Positions 1 through 9,309 are shown, numbered from the stretch's first letter. The stretch: DNA of 64,000 nucleotides from Flavobacteriales bacterium (GCA_026993355.1 JALWTX010000016.1:56561-120560); one strand, 5' to 3'. The notes: generated by a model from the letters alone, not told the origin. Program-made: numbers and translations.

Positions 1-2
1 TT

Positions 3-506
3 GACCGTTTGCTCGAAAGCCCGCTGACAGTAGCAGTCATGCTGGTTTTAGGCGGTTTTGTTTTGATAAAAATTGACGATTGGTATGGTCATAATACGGA
101 CACCAACATAGATTACTTAAAAGCACTGAAAATAGGATTCTATCAAACCTTGGCTATGATTCCGGGCGTCTCACGTAGTGGTGCTACAATTGTAGGAGGG
201 ATGATTGAAGGTTTAAATAGAAAAACTGCAACTGAATTTTCTTTTTTCTTAGCTGTTCCTACTATGTTAGGCGCCACAGCAAAAAAGTTGTGGGATTATT
301 ACCAAGACGGTTTGCATTTGGATCAAACACAACTTCAACTTTTGCTCATCGGTAATATTGTAGCTTTTGTTGTAGCCATGATAGCCATCAAAAGTTTTAT
401 AAATTATGTCAGTCATAAAGGTTTTAAAATTTTTGGCTATTATCGTATCATAGTTGGCTTGCTACTATTATTCATTCATTTTTTTGTTCACCCGTTAAGT
501 ATATAA
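3..506 (+). CDS. uppP: Undecaprenyl-diphosphatase UppP (BacA family), 5' end missing
   Basis: Integral membrane phosphatase that recycles undecaprenyl diphosphate to the monophosphate carrier used for peptidoglycan and surface glycans. The reading frame is open from the window's first bases, so the N-terminal part lies outside; about 167 codons remain. The diagnostic PGxSRSG motif is present (PGVSRSGATI, about 55 residues into the visible part), followed by hydrophobic helices up to the C-terminus. The stop is 3 nt before the truB start, so the two are probably co-transcribed. Assignment is firm from the motif and helix pattern; no start codon can be named. Confidence 0.93.
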   Translation, partial: DRLLESPLTVAVMLVLGGFVLIKIDDWYGHNTDTNIDYLKALKIGFYQTLAMIPGVSRSGATIVGGMIEGLNRKTATEFSFFLAVPTMLGATAKKLWDYYQDGLHLDQTQLQLLLIGNIVAFVVAMIAIKSFINYVSHKGFKIFGYYRIIVGLLLLFIHFFVHPLSI

Positions 507-509
507 TGT

Positions 510-1208
510 ATGTATGATTTAGAGAGTTTGAAGAAAGGACAAGTGGTGTTGATTGATAAACCTTTGGCGTGGACTTCTTTTGATGTTGTCAACAAAATGC
601 GTTATGCTATTTTAAAAAAACATCAATTAAAAAAATTTAAAGTGGGTCATGCCGGTACTTTAGACCCCTTAGCTACGGGTTTATTATTGATATGTGTCGG
701 CAAAGCCACCAAGACAATCAATACTTTTCAAAATCTGGATAAAGAATATACCGGTACATTTTGGCTGGGGGCAACCACTCCTTCTTATGATAGAGAAACG
801 GACATTGACCAACACTTTGAAACGGACCATATTACACCGGAATTAATAATAGATACTGCCAAAAAATTTACAGGTCGCCAAAAACAATTCCCTCCGATGT
901 TTTCGGCTATTAAAAAAAATGGTAAAAAGCTTTATGAACATGCCCGCAAAGGTGAAACGGTGGATATTGCACCCCGTGAGATAGAGATAAAAGAATTTGA
1001 AATTTTAGCGGTTAATTTGCCTAAAGTTGACTTCCGCGTTAAGGTAAGTAAAGGTACTTACATCCGTTCGTTGGCCTATGATTTTGGCAAGGCTTTAAAT
1101 TCGGGTGGTTTTTTGTGGTCACTACGTCGAACTAAAATAGGCAATTTTAATGTTGACCGTGCAGTTTCTCATCAAACATGGATTAAGCATTTAAATAATG
1201 AAACTTAA
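510..1208 (+). CDS. truB: tRNA pseudouridine(55) synthase TruB
   Basis: Makes pseudouridine 55 in the T-loop of tRNAs. The TruB signature GHAGTLDPLATG lies at residues 46-57, with the catalytic aspartate at D52. The later block KGTYIRSLAYDFG is also typical. At 232 residues it is shorter than the roughly 310-residue E. coli enzyme and appears to lack the C-terminal PUA domain, as is common in Bacteroidota. The start lies 3 nt after uppP and the 3' end overlaps the next gene by 11 nt, which suggests one translationally coupled operon. Confidence 0.96.
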   Translation: MYDLESLKKGQVVLIDKPLAWTSFDVVNKMRYAILKKHQLKKFKVGHAGTLDPLATGLLLICVGKATKTINTFQNLDKEYTGTFWLGATTPSYDRETDIDQHFETDHITPELIIDTAKKFTGRQKQFPPMFSAIKKNGKKLYEHARKGETVDIAPREIEIKEFEILAVNLPKVDFRVKVSKGTYIRSLAYDFGKALNSGGFLWSLRRTKIGNFNVDRAVSHQTWIKHLNNET

Positions 1209-1872
1209 CTTATCACATACTGAAAAAGCCTTGGTATTGGCTCTCTTGATAGAATTGCTGATAATCGTCATGATGTTTAAACTTGGTTTTAAAGAAAAAC
1301 CAAAAGAAGTAACTTATGCCGTTGATTTTGTCGATGATGATTTTGATTTTAAAGATCTAAAACCTGAGGAAAAGTTGACTTTACCGGACATAAAAAAATA
1401 TGTCCATCAAAAATATAATACCAATGTGGCTTCCAATGCTTTGCAAGAAGAAAAATCTTTTGAAGAATACCGTCAGCATCACGAAGAAGAATTGAAGAAA
1501 TTTTATGAAAAGCGTAAGCAAAAGCAAAATATGTCATCTTCGACGGACCAGGAATCGCCTAAAAAAGAAAACAAAAAGGAAGTACGGTTTACCGGTGATA
1601 GCAATATCCGCTATTTTTTAAAGAACCGTTATGATATTTATATGGCCAATCCTTTATACACATGTCCTGAATACATGAGTGGTTTGGTGGTTATCGATAT
1701 TGCAATAGACCCTTCGGGAAAAGTAATTGAGGCTAAGTTTAATAAAGATAAGTCTACAACTGATGCCACTTGTTTAATAGAAAATGCCTTGGAAGCTGCC
1801 AAAGAGAGTTTTTTTAACAGTGATGATTCGGCTCCAGCAGTACAAAGGGGTTATATTACTTATAATTTTTAG
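1198..1872 (+). CDS. TonB-like energy-transducer family protein
   Basis: A 224-residue protein with one N-terminal membrane helix (about 11-29), a charged linker rich in Lys and Glu (about 30-135), and a C-terminal domain (about 140-224). The last part, with LVVIDIAIDPSGKVIEAKF followed by a helix and a final strand, resembles the TonB C-terminal fold. That suggests anchoring in the inner membrane with the globular end in the periplasm, but no ExbB or ExbD is nearby, so a true energy-transducing role is not shown. It overlaps truB by 11 nt and ends 6 nt before the convergent nuclease gene. Confidence 0.6.
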   Translation: MKLNLSHTEKALVLALLIELLIIVMMFKLGFKEKPKEVTYAVDFVDDDFDFKDLKPEEKLTLPDIKKYVHQKYNTNVASNALQEEKSFEEYRQHHEEELKKFYEKRKQKQNMSSSTDQESPKKENKKEVRFTGDSNIRYFLKNRYDIYMANPLYTCPEYMSGLVVIDIAIDPSGKVIEAKFNKDKSTTDATCLIENALEAAKESFFNSDDSAPAVQRGYITYNF

Positions 1873-1878
1873 CCGTCA

Positions 1879-2574
1879 TTAAAATAGTTCAAGAAAGCGT
1901 TTGAGTTTGGCAGCCCGCTCATAGGCTTCTTCTTCTATGGCTTTGTCCAGCATTTTTTGAAGGTCTTTTTTGGTATAAAAAACTTTTTTCTTCCCAAACA
2001 AAGCCTGTGACAATTTTTCTTTTTCAGATAGTTCTTCCGGATTTAATGCCGGTTCGTTTTCATCAGCAGGTTTGCTCATTTGCTCAATTTCATTCAATAA
2101 ATTGTCCAATTCCATTTCCATCGAATCAGATTCTTCAAATGAATGGTGTTGGATATTTTCTTCATTTAAAAAAATACCGGCTTCTTCTAAAATACTTGTT
2201 TCGCAATAAATGGGGGCATTAAACCGGACAGCCATGGCTACCGCATCGGAAGTGCGCGAATCAATGGCTTTTTCAATACCATCCTTTTCGGTAATAAGCA
2301 TGGCATAAAAAATACCCTGGTCAAACTTATTAATAATGACTTTGCGTAAATTAATGCCGTATGTTTCCATTAAGGATTTCATCAAATCGTGGGTCAGCGG
2401 TCGCTGCGGAATAATGTCCTTTTCTAATCCCATGGTGATGGAATGAGCTTCCATACCGCCAATAACTATAGGTAATTTCTTTTTGGTAACAGGTTCACTT
2501 AAAAACAAAACATAAGCACCGGTTTGTGTTTCACTGTATTGTATTCTTTCAACTTTTAATTCTACAAGGCTCAT
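1879..2574 (-). CDS. Bifunctional nuclease (DUF151) with C-terminal UVR motif
   Basis: The N-terminal 130 or so residues match the DUF151/bifunctional-nuclease fold, with blocks VIGGMEAHSI and DSRTSDAVAMAVRF. A linker of acidic residues follows, and the last 35 residues (KKDLQKMLDKAIEEEAYERAAKLKRF) form a UvrB/UvrC interaction (UVR) motif. This DUF151-UVR arrangement is frequent in Bacteroidota. The founding plant and bacterial members were described as having RNase and DNase activity; the physiological role here is unknown. Transcribed away from nadD with a 39-nt gap upstream of its start. Confidence 0.85.
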   Translation of the reverse strand: MSLVELKVERIQYSETQTGAYVLFLSEPVTKKKLPIVIGGMEAHSITMGLEKDIIPQRPLTHDLMKSLMETYGINLRKVIINKFDQGIFYAMLITEKDGIEKAIDSRTSDAVAMAVRFNAPIYCETSILEEAGIFLNEENIQHHSFEESDSMEMELDNLLNEIEQMSKPADENEPALNPEELSEKEKLSQALFGKKKVFYTKKDLQKMLDKAIEEEAYERAAKLKRFLELF

Positions 2575-2613
2575 GTTTACACGGATTTATTTGTTTACGA
2601 AAATACAAAAAAT

Positions 2614-3195
2614 CTATTTATAAAAATTCATTTCTTCAATATATTGATAAACTTCGGGGGGCAAAAGCGGTCGCACATTTTTACGGGCTTTGATGTCTTT
2701 CCTGATTTGCGTGGCTGAAATTTCAATAATGGGAGCCTTAACATAATGGACGGCAGGGTGGCTTGCCAATTCTTCCGGCACCTTTTTGGAACTGAGACGC
2801 GGGTAAACATATATTTGATAATAAGCTAAAATGGCTTCGTAATTTTTCCATTTATGCAAACCGGCCAAATTGTCCTCTCCCATAAGCAATGCAAATTTAT
2901 GTTTGGGATACTTTTCCTGCAAAACGGTCAGTGTGTCAATGGTATAATTGGGTTGCGGCATATCAAATTCGATATTTGATGCCTTTAATTTCGGATAATT
3001 TTCGATTGCCAACCGCACCATCATTAATCGCTGCCTGTCATTGAGCAAAGTCGATTTTTTCTTAAGCGGATTATGCGGGCTGACCACCAACCACACTTCA
3101 TCCAAATCGGTATGCTCTGTCATGTGGTTGGCTAATATAAGATGCCCAATGTGTACCGGATTAAAACTGCCGAAAAACAACCCTGTTTTTTTCAT
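2614..3195 (-). CDS. nadD: Nicotinate-nucleotide adenylyltransferase NadD
   Basis: Adenylates nicotinate mononucleotide to deamido-NAD in NAD biosynthesis. The nucleotidyltransferase signature GSFNPVHIGH occupies residues 9-18, with the HxGH element at 15-18, and the second signature ISATQIR lies at 159-165. The length of 193 residues is normal. It sits 5 nt downstream of the Tsp-like protease gene on the same strand and is probably co-transcribed with it. In many Flavobacteriia nadD follows gmk; here gmk is over 50 kb away. Confidence 0.96.
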   Translation of the reverse strand: MKKTGLFFGSFNPVHIGHLILANHMTEHTDLDEVWLVVSPHNPLKKKSTLLNDRQRLMMVRLAIENYPKLKASNIEFDMPQPNYTIDTLTVLQEKYPKHKFALLMGEDNLAGLHKWKNYEAILAYYQIYVYPRLSSKKVPEELASHPAVHYVKAPIIEISATQIRKDIKARKNVRPLLPPEVYQYIEEMNFYK

Positions 3196-3200
3196 GGCTT

Positions 3201-5303
3201 TTATTGCGTGGTTTCTTTACGTAATACTTTTACCGCTTCATTGATATAAGGATCTTTTTTAATCGCGTTTATCCATTTTTTGCGTTTGTGTTTAAAAACC
3301 GTATCCTTGGCTTTAGCCTGTATATCTTCCGGTAAGGATTCGATATCAAAATCCGATTTAAATTTGGTCAAACTATCAAATTTTTTACCTGTTTTTTCAG
3401 ATTTTTTCAAATCGGCAATATATTTATCCAATTTTAAATAAATGGTTTGATCCTTTTTATTGTCAGCTATCCATTTGGCTTTTTCTTTAAGGTGTTTAAA
3501 CAAAGGCGTATGGTTAATTCGTTTTTGTTCTTCTTGGATCAGTTTCTGTTTTTGCGGGATAGAATATAAATGATAATCAGCGGCATCAATTTTGTCCCAA
3601 GCCAAAGCAGTGGGTTCATTTTCTTCGCGGATTTTTAAATACATATAATTATCCGGCAAAAATATATCGGGGGTAACGCCTTTTCGCTGCGTTGAACCAC
3701 CATTTATGCGGTAGAATTTTTTAGTGGTCCACTTTAAAGCGCCTAAATCGCCAAAAGCGTCTCCCTGAACACGGTTTAGTCCTATTAAATTTTGAACGGT
3801 TCCTTTACCGTAAGATTTACCGCCTATAATTATGGCACGGTTATAGTCTTGTAAAGCAGCAGCCAAAATTTCTGAAGCAGAAGCAGACAGCTCATTGATT
3901 AATACGACAACAGGCCCATTATAAATAATTTCTTTATCCTTGTCCTTTAAGACTTCAACATCATTCTTTTTGTCTCTGACTTGAACCACGGGACCTTTGT
4001 CAATAAAGTAACCGGCAATATCAATTACCGTCGAAAGAGAGCCTCCGCCATTATTGCGCAAGTCTAAAATTATACCTTTGACATTTTTAGCCTTTAATTT
4101 TTCCAATTCTTTTTTGATATCAGTTGCAGCCGAACGTTGATTACGTTTTTTGAAATTGATATAAAATTTAGGCAAATAAATATAGCCGAAGCGTTTATCC
4201 TTATCACTGATAAGCAAAGATTTGGCAAAGGTATCTTCCAACTCTACTCTGTCACGAACAATCGGAATGGTTTCAATGCTGCCATCCACACGTTTGACGA
4301 TTAATTTGACCACTGTGCCTTTGGGTCCTTTAATCAATTTTACCACTTTAGAAAGACGCATGCCCATAATATCTACCGGTTCATCATCGCCTTGTCCTAC
4401 TTTTTGGATAAGGTCGCCTACTTTTAATTTGCCTTCTTTCCATGCCGGACCTCCGGCTATAATTTCTATTATTTTGACATAATCACCATCTTTTTGCAAA
4501 CGGGCGCCAATTCCTTCAAAACTTCCGGACATACTGGTGTCAAAGCGTTCTTTGCCTTGCGGACTGAAGTAATTGGTATGCGGATCGTTTTGCATGGTAA
4601 TGGCATTCATATACATCGAAAAATAATCCATATCTTCCATATCTTTGAGGGCATCGATGTAAGTTTTTATGGATTTTTTGGTCGCTTTCAGAGCTTCCTT
4701 TTCCAATTCTTTTCTGGATTTTGGCTTAAAAGTATGGTCCTTTTCCAGTTTTTTTTCTTGTGCTTTTATTTTGTCGTATAAACGTGATAAAGTATTGAAC
4801 TTTAAATATTTTCGCCACCGTTCTTTTAATTCGGCTTTGGTTTTGGCAGGTTTTATTTTTTTATAATCAATATTGAGTATTTCATCTTTGTTAAAATCAA
4901 AACCTTTGGCTAAAATGTCATTGATATAATCGACACTTTCTGCTTGTCTTTGTTGAATAATGGCATAGGCTTTTTTATAAAAATCACTTTTTCCTTCGCG
5001 TATTTCATTATCTATTGAATCTTTGTAGGCCGATAAGGCATCAATATCCGACTGTAAAAAATATCTTTTGGAAGGATCTAAATCTTCAATAAACTCTTTA
5101 AAAACTTTCTCCGAAAAATCGTTATTGACATACGCCGGATGGTAATGAGCGTATTCAATGACACGGTTTACACCGGTAATAATAGCAGCTTTTTTATCTT
5201 TAACGACTTGTTGCTGTCTAAAAGACCATAATATACCGGCCAATCCAATAACGATTAAAATTATTTTATAATTCTTTTTCATAAATCTTAATATTTTATT
5301 CAT
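3201..5303 (-). CDS. Carboxy-terminal processing protease, Tsp/Prc type (S41 family)
   Basis: Periplasmic or membrane-anchored serine protease that degrades or trims proteins from the C-terminus. Residues 12-29 form one N-terminal membrane helix. A PDZ domain spans about 262-345 and the S41 protease core about 350-520. The Ser/Lys catalytic pair is visible as S475 (in SASASE) and K500 (in YGKGTVQ), with D486 matching the third conserved residue of E. coli Tsp. The roughly 180-residue C-terminal extension is the Tsp-type tail. At 700 residues it matches the long Tsp class rather than the shorter CtpA class. Confidence 0.94.
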   Translation of the reverse strand: MNKILRFMKKNYKIILIVIGLAGILWSFRQQQVVKDKKAAIITGVNRVIEYAHYHPAYVNNDFSEKVFKEFIEDLDPSKRYFLQSDIDALSAYKDSIDNEIREGKSDFYKKAYAIIQQRQAESVDYINDILAKGFDFNKDEILNIDYKKIKPAKTKAELKERWRKYLKFNTLSRLYDKIKAQEKKLEKDHTFKPKSRKELEKEALKATKKSIKTYIDALKDMEDMDYFSMYMNAITMQNDPHTNYFSPQGKERFDTSMSGSFEGIGARLQKDGDYVKIIEIIAGGPAWKEGKLKVGDLIQKVGQGDDEPVDIMGMRLSKVVKLIKGPKGTVVKLIVKRVDGSIETIPIVRDRVELEDTFAKSLLISDKDKRFGYIYLPKFYINFKKRNQRSAATDIKKELEKLKAKNVKGIILDLRNNGGGSLSTVIDIAGYFIDKGPVVQVRDKKNDVEVLKDKDKEIIYNGPVVVLINELSASASEILAAALQDYNRAIIIGGKSYGKGTVQNLIGLNRVQGDAFGDLGALKWTTKKFYRINGGSTQRKGVTPDIFLPDNYMYLKIREENEPTALAWDKIDAADYHLYSIPQKQKLIQEEQKRINHTPLFKHLKEKAKWIADNKKDQTIYLKLDKYIADLKKSEKTGKKFDSLTKFKSDFDIESLPEDIQAKAKDTVFKHKRKKWINAIKKDPYINEAVKVLRKETTQ

Positions 5304-5351
5304 TCTACTTAAAAAATTATTGTGAAAAAATTATGCCACAAACGAAAAATA

Positions 5352-5386
5352 CAAAGTTAAGGTTTTATTAAATAAAGCTTTGCAAA
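5352..5386 (-). promoter_or_regulatory. Putative Bacteroidota promoter of the tsp-nadD unit
   Basis: On the minus strand TAACTTTG (5352-5359) fits the TAnnTTTG -7 element and TTTG (5383-5386) fits the -33 element, with 23 nt between them. It lies 49 nt upstream of the protease start codon. Confidence 0.55.
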
Positions 5387-5433
5387 GACTTTGTTAAAAT
5401 GTCGAGGAATGTTTGATTTAAAGCCGTGCATTT

Positions 5434-6135
5434 TTATAAGAAATAATACATAATGCCAAAATCCATACTTTTAATATTAAAATTCTGACCATTGAGCTGT
5501 AAGTCTCTTTTGAGCAATGGACTTAACCCATAAGAAAATGAAAAATTCCATGTGCCATAACCGGCAGATAAATGCAGGTTAAATTGCCAGGGCTCGATAA
5601 TATGAATATCTTGGTAACTGACATTTATTTTATTGGTTACATAATTTGCCGAGTTGCCATAGACATACGAAACGGTTAAGCCACCGTAAATGCGCCAAAA
5701 TTTATACTTTTGGGGAGTGCTTCCGCGTAACCTGATTTCTAATGGTATATCTAATTGTCTGAAATGAAAAGAGTTACTAATATATTTCTCTTGCGTAAGC
5801 AAATAATAATTTATAGCGCCTGTTTGTTCATCCACACTGACGCGCAAATTTTGATAAAATGCTTTCCATGATAAACCAAGTCCAATGCCAAAGCCGAAGT
5901 TACGGCGTTCATTAACCGGAATATCCCGGATAAAACCTAACTTGACAGCATTAGAAAATCCGTTTTGTTGCATGCCTTCGGGTAAGTTTTTGAGCACCAT
6001 ATAAGAGATGCCAAAATAAATTTGGTCTTCTAAATAATGTGGGTCCGGTTGATATAACGAATCGACACTAAGTTGATTTTGCCCGTAAGCCCCCAAAATT
6101 GTTAAAAAAGAAAAGATAAACCAAAAGTGTTTCAT
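5434..6135 (-). CDS. Outer-membrane beta-barrel protein (porin/PorT-like family)
   Basis: A 233-residue protein with a signal peptide (MKHFWFIFSFLTILGAYGQ) followed by alternating amphipathic strands and a terminal aromatic residue after IMYYFL, typical of an outer-membrane barrel. I chose the ATG at 6135 because it begins the signal peptide; the longer frame up to 6285 would overlap the divergent rmuC start and add sequence with no sensible signal. It resembles the PorT-like barrel proteins of Flavobacteriia, but PorT itself, a T9SS component, cannot be asserted from sequence alone. Confidence 0.75.
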   Translation of the reverse strand: MKHFWFIFSFLTILGAYGQNQLSVDSLYQPDPHYLEDQIYFGISYMVLKNLPEGMQQNGFSNAVKLGFIRDIPVNERRNFGFGIGLGLSWKAFYQNLRVSVDEQTGAINYYLLTQEKYISNSFHFRQLDIPLEIRLRGSTPQKYKFWRIYGGLTVSYVYGNSANYVTNKINVSYQDIHIIEPWQFNLHLSAGYGTWNFSFSYGLSPLLKRDLQLNGQNFNIKSMDFGIMYYFL

Positions 6136-6164
6136 TTGAATGAAATTTGCCGGATATATGTGTC

Positions 6165-6172
6165 CAAAATTA
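6165..6172 (-). promoter_or_regulatory. Putative -7 element for the barrel protein
   Basis: TAATTTTG on the minus strand, 29 nt upstream of the chosen start at 6135. This supports the shorter gene model. No clear -33 TTG was seen. Confidence 0.4.
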
Positions 6173-6243
6173 ATTAAATTATTTGAACTTTCGCTTTTTT
6201 CCGCATTTATTAAAAAATATAAAACTAAAAACCCTAAAAAGCT

Positions 6244-6251
6244 TATCTTTG
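6244..6251 (+). promoter_or_regulatory. Putative -7 element for rmuC
   Basis: TATCTTTG matches TAnnTTTG exactly and lies 24 nt before the rmuC ATG at 6276. The -33 region is A-rich without a clear TTG. Confidence 0.5.
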
Positions 6252-6275
6252 AAATATTAAATAACTTGTTATAAC

Positions 6276-7658
6276 ATGAACACAACTATGTTTATTCTGA
6301 TAGCTTTGCTGACTTTTTTAACCGGCTTTTTATTGTCCTTTATTTGGTTTAAAATCCAACAACAGAAACTGTTAGCCCGCCATGAGCAGGTTTTTGAAGC
6401 AGAAAAAAAAGATTTAGAAGATGTTTTGGCTGGAATGAAAGAACAAATGAACCGGATGCAAGTAGATTTTGAAAAGGAAAAAGCCCAACTGCAAGCGCAA
6501 CATCAGCAAGCATTATTTTTAAAGGAAAAAAACTTTTTGCAACAGCTCAATGATAAAGAACAGGAGATCACGGTTCTTCAGGGTCAAATAAAAACATGGG
6601 AAGAAAAGTGGCAGTCGGCTAAAGACAATTTTAAACAAAAAGAGGAAACTTTGCGCAAAGAATTTAAAAATTTGGCCCAAAGTATATTGGACGAGAAATC
6701 GAAAAAATTTACCGAACTTAACCGGACAAATATGTCGCAAATCTTAACCCCTTTTCAAGAAGCCATGAAAGCTTTTAAAGAAAAGGTAGAAAAAAATGAA
6801 AAGGAAAGCATAGGCCGTCATTTTGCCTTAAAAGAACAATTGACCGAATTGCAAAAACTCAATCAGCGGCTCAGTCAAGATGCGTTAAACTTAACCAAAG
6901 CCTTAAAAGGAGAAAGTAAAACGCAGGGTATCTGGGGCGAAACTATATTGAACCGTTTATTAGAAAAATCCGGCTTGGAAAAAGACCGGGAATATTTTGT
7001 GCAACAAAGTTTTAAAGCAACCGAAGGAACCAACCGTATGCGGGTGCAACCCGATGTGGTGATACAGTTGCCCGACCAAAAAAAAATAATTGTTGATGCC
7101 AAAGTCTCTTTAACCGCATACGAACGCTATGTCAATACCGATGATGAGACAGAACAAAAAATATATATCAAACAGCATTTAGCCTCGTTAAAAGCGCATA
7201 TTGACGGCTTGGCCAAAAAATCTTACGACACCTTGCTACAGGGGCAATCACCCGAATTTATTTTGATGTTTATAGCGGTAGAGCCCGCTTTTTCATTGGC
7301 GCTCAAGTCAGACCCCGAACTCTATAATTATGCATTCGAAAAAAACATTGTAATGGTAACGCCTTCCACTTTGTTGGCTACTTTAAAAATAGTCGATAAC
7401 ATGTGGCGTAACGAAAAACAGCGTAAAAATGCCTTGGAAATAGCCACCAAAGCCGGCGCTTTGTACGATAAGTTTCATGGCTTTGTATCCGATTTAAAAT
7501 TAGTTGAAACAAAATTAAACCAAGCACAAGATAGCTTAGGCAAAGCCGTTAATAAATTGCATACCGGAAAAGGTAATTTGGTTAGAAGTGTCGAAAAACT
7601 AAAAGAATTAGGTGCCAAAGCCAAAAAGCAATTGCCTATGGGGGATGTAGAAGAATAA
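6276..7658 (+). CDS. rmuC: DNA recombination protein RmuC
   Basis: RmuC-family protein, a putative nuclease that limits inversions and rearrangements in E. coli. It begins with one membrane helix (about 5-25), continues with a long coiled coil rich in Glu, Gln and Lys (about 30-200), and ends with the RmuC domain (about 205-420). Family blocks include GIWGETILNRLLEKSGL, the PDVVIQLPD segment and VDAKVSLTAYERY, where Asp and Lys form the PD-(D/E)xK-like core. Length of 460 residues is typical. It is transcribed divergently from the barrel protein gene and has no obvious strong terminator. Confidence 0.94.
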   Translation: MNTTMFILIALLTFLTGFLLSFIWFKIQQQKLLARHEQVFEAEKKDLEDVLAGMKEQMNRMQVDFEKEKAQLQAQHQQALFLKEKNFLQQLNDKEQEITVLQGQIKTWEEKWQSAKDNFKQKEETLRKEFKNLAQSILDEKSKKFTELNRTNMSQILTPFQEAMKAFKEKVEKNEKESIGRHFALKEQLTELQKLNQRLSQDALNLTKALKGESKTQGIWGETILNRLLEKSGLEKDREYFVQQSFKATEGTNRMRVQPDVVIQLPDQKKIIVDAKVSLTAYERYVNTDDETEQKIYIKQHLASLKAHIDGLAKKSYDTLLQGQSPEFILMFIAVEPAFSLALKSDPELYNYAFEKNIVMVTPSTLLATLKIVDNMWRNEKQRKNALEIATKAGALYDKFHGFVSDLKLVETKLNQAQDSLGKAVNKLHTGKGNLVRSVEKLKELGAKAKKQLPMGDVEE

Positions 7659-7759
7659 AATCTTTGAGAGCAGGTTTGTAACAAAAAACTTAAATTTTCG
7701 TTAAGAGATAAATGCGATTCAATTATAACCGCTAACTTTATCCAAAATATAAACATACA

Positions 7760-9106
7760 ATGAAAAAATATTTTCATCTGGCTTTCTTAATACTCTCTAT
7801 ATCCGGCTTTGGCCAACAAAAATGGTCTTTGCAAAAAAGTATTGATTATGCTCACCAACACAATCTGCAACTCAAACAAAGCCGGCTCGACATCGAGCAA
7901 GCCAAAATTAATAAAACAGCAGCGCAAGCGGCTTTTTTGCCCAATATCAATGCTAATGCTTCCGCCTCGTGGAACAGTGGATTGACCCAAAACTTTACCA
8001 CCGGCATTCTCGAAAATCAAACCACTTTCGGAGGAAATGGTTCTGTAAGTACTAATCTGAACTTATTTAACGGCTTAAAAAATCATTACTATTACAAGAA
8101 ATCGCTGCTCGATATTTTATCGGCACAATACCAATACGCCGATTTAAAAACAAATATAGATATGCAAATTGCTTCGGCATATATTCAAATTTTGCTTAAT
8201 AAAGAAAATTATGAGTCGGCCAAAGCGCAGCTCGAAAATAGTATTAAACAAAAAGAGAGGACCCTTGAAATGATCAAAACCGGCGTTTTGCCAAAAGGAG
8301 ACTTAGCCGATGCCGAAGCGCAAATTACTAATGACCATTTACAAGTTGTACAGGCCGAAAATGCTTATGAACTGGCCAAACTTAATTTGGCACAATTATT
8401 AGAGCTCAATGACTTTAAGAATTTCAGTATCGATGAGCAGTTGTCCGGTTTAAAAATTGATACCGGTTTGCTCAAGACTTCACCCGAAGAATTATTTGAG
8501 AAAGCCCGTGAAACCAATTTAAAATTGAAGCAAACCCAAACCCAAGCCAAAATTGCGCATCTTCAAATACAAGCGGTGCGGGCTAATTATTTACCCTCGT
8601 TATCGGCTTTTGCCAATGTTAATACGCGTTATTCCGACCGGGCCCGTATCGGTTTTGGTGGAAATACTTTGCCGGCTGACCCGTTTTGGGATCAGGTTAA
8701 AAACAACCAAGGAACCACTTATGGTTTAAGTTTGCGTATTCCTGTTTTAAATGGCTTAAATGTCCGTTCTCAAGTAAACAGAGCCCGCTTGACATATGAT
8801 AAAATAAAGATTAATGTTTTGAACACCGAAAAGAAATTGCGCAGCGACATTTATAAAATGCAAAAAGATTTACAGGCAGCTTTTCAAAGCATGAAAGCGG
8901 CCGAAGCAAACCTAAAAGCGCAGCGCAAAGCCTATGATTATGCTGTCGAAAAATTTAAAGTCGGTCTTTTAAATATATTTGATTTAAACAATTTAAAAAC
9001 CAAATATCAACGAGCCGAAGCGCAATTTATCAATGCAAAATACCAATATTTTTTAAAATCTAAAATTTTGGAATTTACGATAAATCCTGTTATTAAGACC
9101 AAATAA
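7760..9106 (+). CDS. TolC-family outer-membrane efflux protein
   Basis: Outer-membrane channel of a tripartite efflux or type I secretion system. A signal peptide (about 1-18, ending in SGFGQ) is followed by WSLQKSIDYAHQHN, the usual N-terminal block of Bacteroidota TolC homologues. Two long alpha-helical repeats of the OEP domain then follow (about 25-225 and 250-440), rich in Ala, Gln and Lys. At 448 residues the length is normal. The periplasmic adaptor gene follows 203 nt later on the same strand, but no inner-membrane transporter is found between or just after them. Confidence 0.92.
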   Translation: MKKYFHLAFLILSISGFGQQKWSLQKSIDYAHQHNLQLKQSRLDIEQAKINKTAAQAAFLPNINANASASWNSGLTQNFTTGILENQTTFGGNGSVSTNLNLFNGLKNHYYYKKSLLDILSAQYQYADLKTNIDMQIASAYIQILLNKENYESAKAQLENSIKQKERTLEMIKTGVLPKGDLADAEAQITNDHLQVVQAENAYELAKLNLAQLLELNDFKNFSIDEQLSGLKIDTGLLKTSPEELFEKARETNLKLKQTQTQAKIAHLQIQAVRANYLPSLSAFANVNTRYSDRARIGFGGNTLPADPFWDQVKNNQGTTYGLSLRIPVLNGLNVRSQVNRARLTYDKIKINVLNTEKKLRSDIYKMQKDLQAAFQSMKAAEANLKAQRKAYDYAVEKFKVGLLNIFDLNNLKTKYQRAEAQFINAKYQYFLKSKILEFTINPVIKTK

Positions 9107-9151
9107 GAATGTGCTATGGAAGTAAAAGTTAAAGACTTCTCCTCGTCCACC

Positions 9152-9270
9152 GCCCCTCTATTCCTCTGGGGCTCTATCGGAATAACAAACAAATTCTGTC
9201 ATTTCGAACGTAGTGAGAAATCTCGTAATTTAATTAATTGTTGTTACAATTCAATTCCATAGGAATGACA
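9152..9270 (+). repeat. Putative interspersed repeat with TGTCATT termini
   Basis: Between the TolC-like and HlyD-like genes lies noncoding DNA unlike its surroundings. A GCCCC/GGGGC stem (9152-9156 with 9168-9172) is followed by TGTCATTTCGAACG and TAGTGAGAAATCTC (9197-9224). The segment ends in GGAATGACA (9262-9270), which is nearly the inverse of its left end. The phrase GTCATTTCGAA...GTGAGAAATCTC is one I recognise as widely repeated in noncoding DNA of Bacteroidota genomes. Only one copy occurs in this window, so the repeat nature rests on that recollection. Confidence 0.55.
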
Positions 9271-9309
9271 AAACATTAAAAATCAGTATCACCAAATAAC
9301 CAAAAACAA

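Noticed and set aside
6136..6285. 50-codon upstream extension of the barrel protein
   Set aside because: It would overlap the divergent rmuC start and contains the -7 element; the signal peptide begins at 6135.
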